From positions 1 through 34,953 of the forward strand of contig CAZKNF010000038.1 of the NCBI GenBank assembly GCA_964554105.1: DNA of 34,953 bases. Reading direction: 5' to 3'. The notes beneath the pieces are model-generated. The model worked only from the letters and a program-made list of their open reading frames with translations, was not told where the DNA came from and did no database searches. The translations under genes were made by a program, and so were the position numbers. The DNA is from CAZKNF01 sp964554105. Its GTDB lineage: Bacteria > Bacteroidota > Rhodothermia > Rhodothermales > VXPQ01. Shown piece by piece: positions 33,714-34,953 of the stretch. Numbering within the stretch: the stretch's first letter is position 1; each line of letters starts with the position of its first letter.

Positions 33714-34113
33714 GATGGTATACTCGGTCTAGCACAAGTGGTGGCGTACCTGTGTGTGTTTATCGGCTGCTTAATAAAGGAATTAAGGCTGTATCGCGGA
33801 TTTACTCGAGTGATCGATCGAACACGTGCCTCGTCGGATTCTGGTGGATTTGTCCAACAAAGCCATTCTGAGTGATTGTCCGACAAAGCCATGATATAAG
33901 ATGGCGTGATCAATGTACGAATGCAGCAGCTCGTTAGTCCCGGACCTAATATTGCAAATTCTAAAGCAAAGATCCGCTTCATATCATGCAAAGATCGCCT
34001 TCGAATGATATCTCTTCTGTTTTATGAGGATCTGCTCGACTGGTACGGCGTACGCGGTCGGACCTGAAACGGCGGATATATGCCCGCCGGCTGCTACACA
34101 TTCGTGAGCATCT
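33714..34113. other. 400-base intergenic region between divergent operons
   Basis: No convincing gene on either strand. It is visibly more AT-rich than the flanking genes and should hold promoters for the minus-strand signalling operon and the plus-strand lpt operon. It contains the repeated 17-bp dyad listed separately, a 9-bp direct repeat GCAAAGATC at 33966-33974 and 33988-33996, and a CGGCGG/CCGCCG hairpin at 34070-34089 close to the lptC start. Confidence 0.75.
33850..33892. repeat. Tandem 17-bp direct repeat with internal dyad, possible operator or promoter element
   Basis: TTGTCCAACAAAGCCAT (33850-33866) recurs as TTGTCCGACAAAGCCAT (33876-33892) with one difference and a 26-base offset. 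Each copy begins with an inverted repeat (TTGT/ACAA; in the second, TTGTC-C-GACAA). It sits 137 bases upstream of the STAS start. Read on the minus strand, each copy carries GGCTTTG, so the pair also resembles the TTTG / TAnnTTTG promoter layout known from Bacteroides. Whether it is an operator or a promoter cannot be decided from sequence. Confidence 0.5.
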
Positions 34114-34722
34114 ATGCGCCTTTCCAATGCCACATCCTTGTTGTTGGCCATCACCGTGTTGACGACCGCCTGCGCCGAGCAGGCGGTACCGCCGTCGATG
34201 GATGACGTGCGCGCCGAACCCGAACCCACTCAGGAGAGCTGGGGCGTTCATTACGTCATTTCGGAGGCGGAATCGCAGGACCACGAAAGCCGCCCCCGCC
34301 TCGAAATTCTCGCGGACTATATGGCTTCCTTCGAGACACCCGACAGCTCGTACACCGTGATGGAGTCGACGGCGACCGGCGGACGCATACTCGCGCACAT
34401 TTACGACGAGACCGGCGACACGTCCGCTACAGTGCACGCGGCACGGCTGATACTCCACGAGGACGACCGCCGATTCGAAGCCATGGATGACGTGGTCGTA
34501 CTAGCAGCGAATGACAAAACGCTCGAGAGCGAGCATCTCGTCTGGTTCGAAGACGATCGAACCATTCGTACTCCCGGCTTCGTGCGCATCGTAACCCCCA
34601 CTGAGCGTGTGCAGGGTTATAATCTGCTGGCTGATGAAGATCTCGAGACCTATACGCTGGCACAGGTTACCGGTCAGGTCACGGTAACGGAGACTGATGA
34701 TGAAGTCGAGGTGGACGAATGA
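34114..34722 (+). CDS. lptC: LptC-like LPS transport protein (lipoprotein form)
   Basis: A 202-residue envelope protein of the LptC/YrbK type, part of the bridge that carries lipopolysaccharide from the inner to the outer membrane. A signal sequence ends near TTACAE, so it is probably a lipoprotein, as in many Bacteroidota-like bacteria, rather than a bitopic protein as in E. coli. The beta-jellyroll region shows the usual run: LEILADYMASFETPDSSYTV, ILAHIYDETGDTSATVHA, VVVLAANDKTLESEHLVWFE, then TPGFVRIVTPTERVQGYNLL. The next start overlaps the stop by four bases (ATGA). Confidence 0.85.
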   Translation: MRLSNATSLLLAITVLTTACAEQAVPPSMDDVRAEPEPTQESWGVHYVISEAESQDHESRPRLEILADYMASFETPDSSYTVMESTATGGRILAHIYDETGDTSATVHAARLILHEDDRRFEAMDDVVVLAANDKTLESEHLVWFEDDRTIRTPGFVRIVTPTERVQGYNLLADEDLETYTLAQVTGQVTVTETDDEVEVDE

Positions 34723-34953
34723 GCTGGCTACGTGCACTCATCGTACCGCTGCTGCTTATCGCGCATACGTCGTTCGCCCAGGACGCGGCGGACGCGAGGC
34801 AAGACACGCTGGAGACCCGTGAAGTATCTATTGGCGGAGATCTGCTCGAGCGAGAAATCGTCGACGGTGAGCAGGTCCGGCGCCTTACCGGCAACGTAAC
34901 CCTCCGCCAGGAAGCTACCCGACTCTGGGCCGATCGCGCAACGCAGTATCCGG
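34719..34953 (+). CDS. LptA/OstA-like protein, truncated by the window end
   Basis: The first 78 residues of a protein cut by the window edge. A signal peptide (MSWLRALIVPLLLIAHTSFA) is followed by an OstA-type segment: GGDLLEREIVDGEQVRRLTG, then NVTLRQEATRLWADRATQYP, the typical start of LptA or of the N-domain of LptD. ATG 34719 overlaps the lptC stop by four bases, supporting an lptC-lptA operon. Whether it is a stand-alone LptA or a larger protein cannot be seen. Confidence 0.8.
   Translation, partial: MSWLRALIVPLLLIAHTSFAQDAADARQDTLETREVSIGGDLLEREIVDGEQVRRLTGNVTLRQEATRLWADRATQYP

Noticed and set aside
33850..33892. CRISPR-like repeat pair
   Set aside because: Only two copies, a 9-base spacer and no cas genes; better explained as an operator or promoter element.

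Overview
The window is a GC-rich bacterial chromosome fragment that looks like Bacteroidota in the broad sense, most likely the Rhodothermota/Rhodothermales side. This rests on a classical menaquinone cluster, a lipoprotein-type LptC followed by an OstA/LptA protein (so an outer membrane), a YfhO-type giant membrane protein, a YbbR protein and heavy use of GTG/TTG starts. A run of exactly 100 Ns flanked by an identical 55-base sequence shows it is a scaffolded draft or metagenome assembly. Taxonomy is inferred from gene content only.

Region 1 (1-7300, + strand) is a type IV pilus / type II secretion-like machine: a PilX-like envelope protein, a strong terminator, a PilT-type ATPase interrupted by the assembly gap, then three tightly packed genes for the trans-envelope alignment complex and secretin. 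The alignment complex is compressed: PilM and PilN appear to be one polypeptide, PilO and PilP another, followed by a short PilQ-like secretin.

Region 2 (7325-21740) has one convergent unknown membrane protein and then a long co-directional run. It begins with an M28-peptidase-like lipoprotein and a sugar-isomerase-like TIM barrel, both apparently lacking their metal ligands, followed by PlsC, GatC and YfhO. A surface polysaccharide block follows (two GT4 glycosyltransferases, WecB, a polysaccharide pyruvyltransferase, a Wzx-like flippase), with ATGA overlaps between its last three genes, and then a YbbR protein.

Region 3 (21825-30963) has a divergently transcribed CBS-domain protein, then an unknown membrane protein translationally coupled to a histidine phosphatase, then menF-menD-menH-menB-menA-menE. 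Together these take chorismate to demethylmenaquinone except for the MenC step; menC and the final methyltransferase are not in the window.

Region 4 (31116-34953) has a GNAT acetyltransferase, a minus-strand partner-switching signalling operon (STAS anti-anti-sigma factor, RsbW-like kinase, receiver-PP2C phosphatase), a 400-base intergenic region with a repeated dyad, and the start of an lptC-lptA-like LPS transport operon that runs off the end.

No tRNA, rRNA, insertion sequence or CRISPR array was seen.
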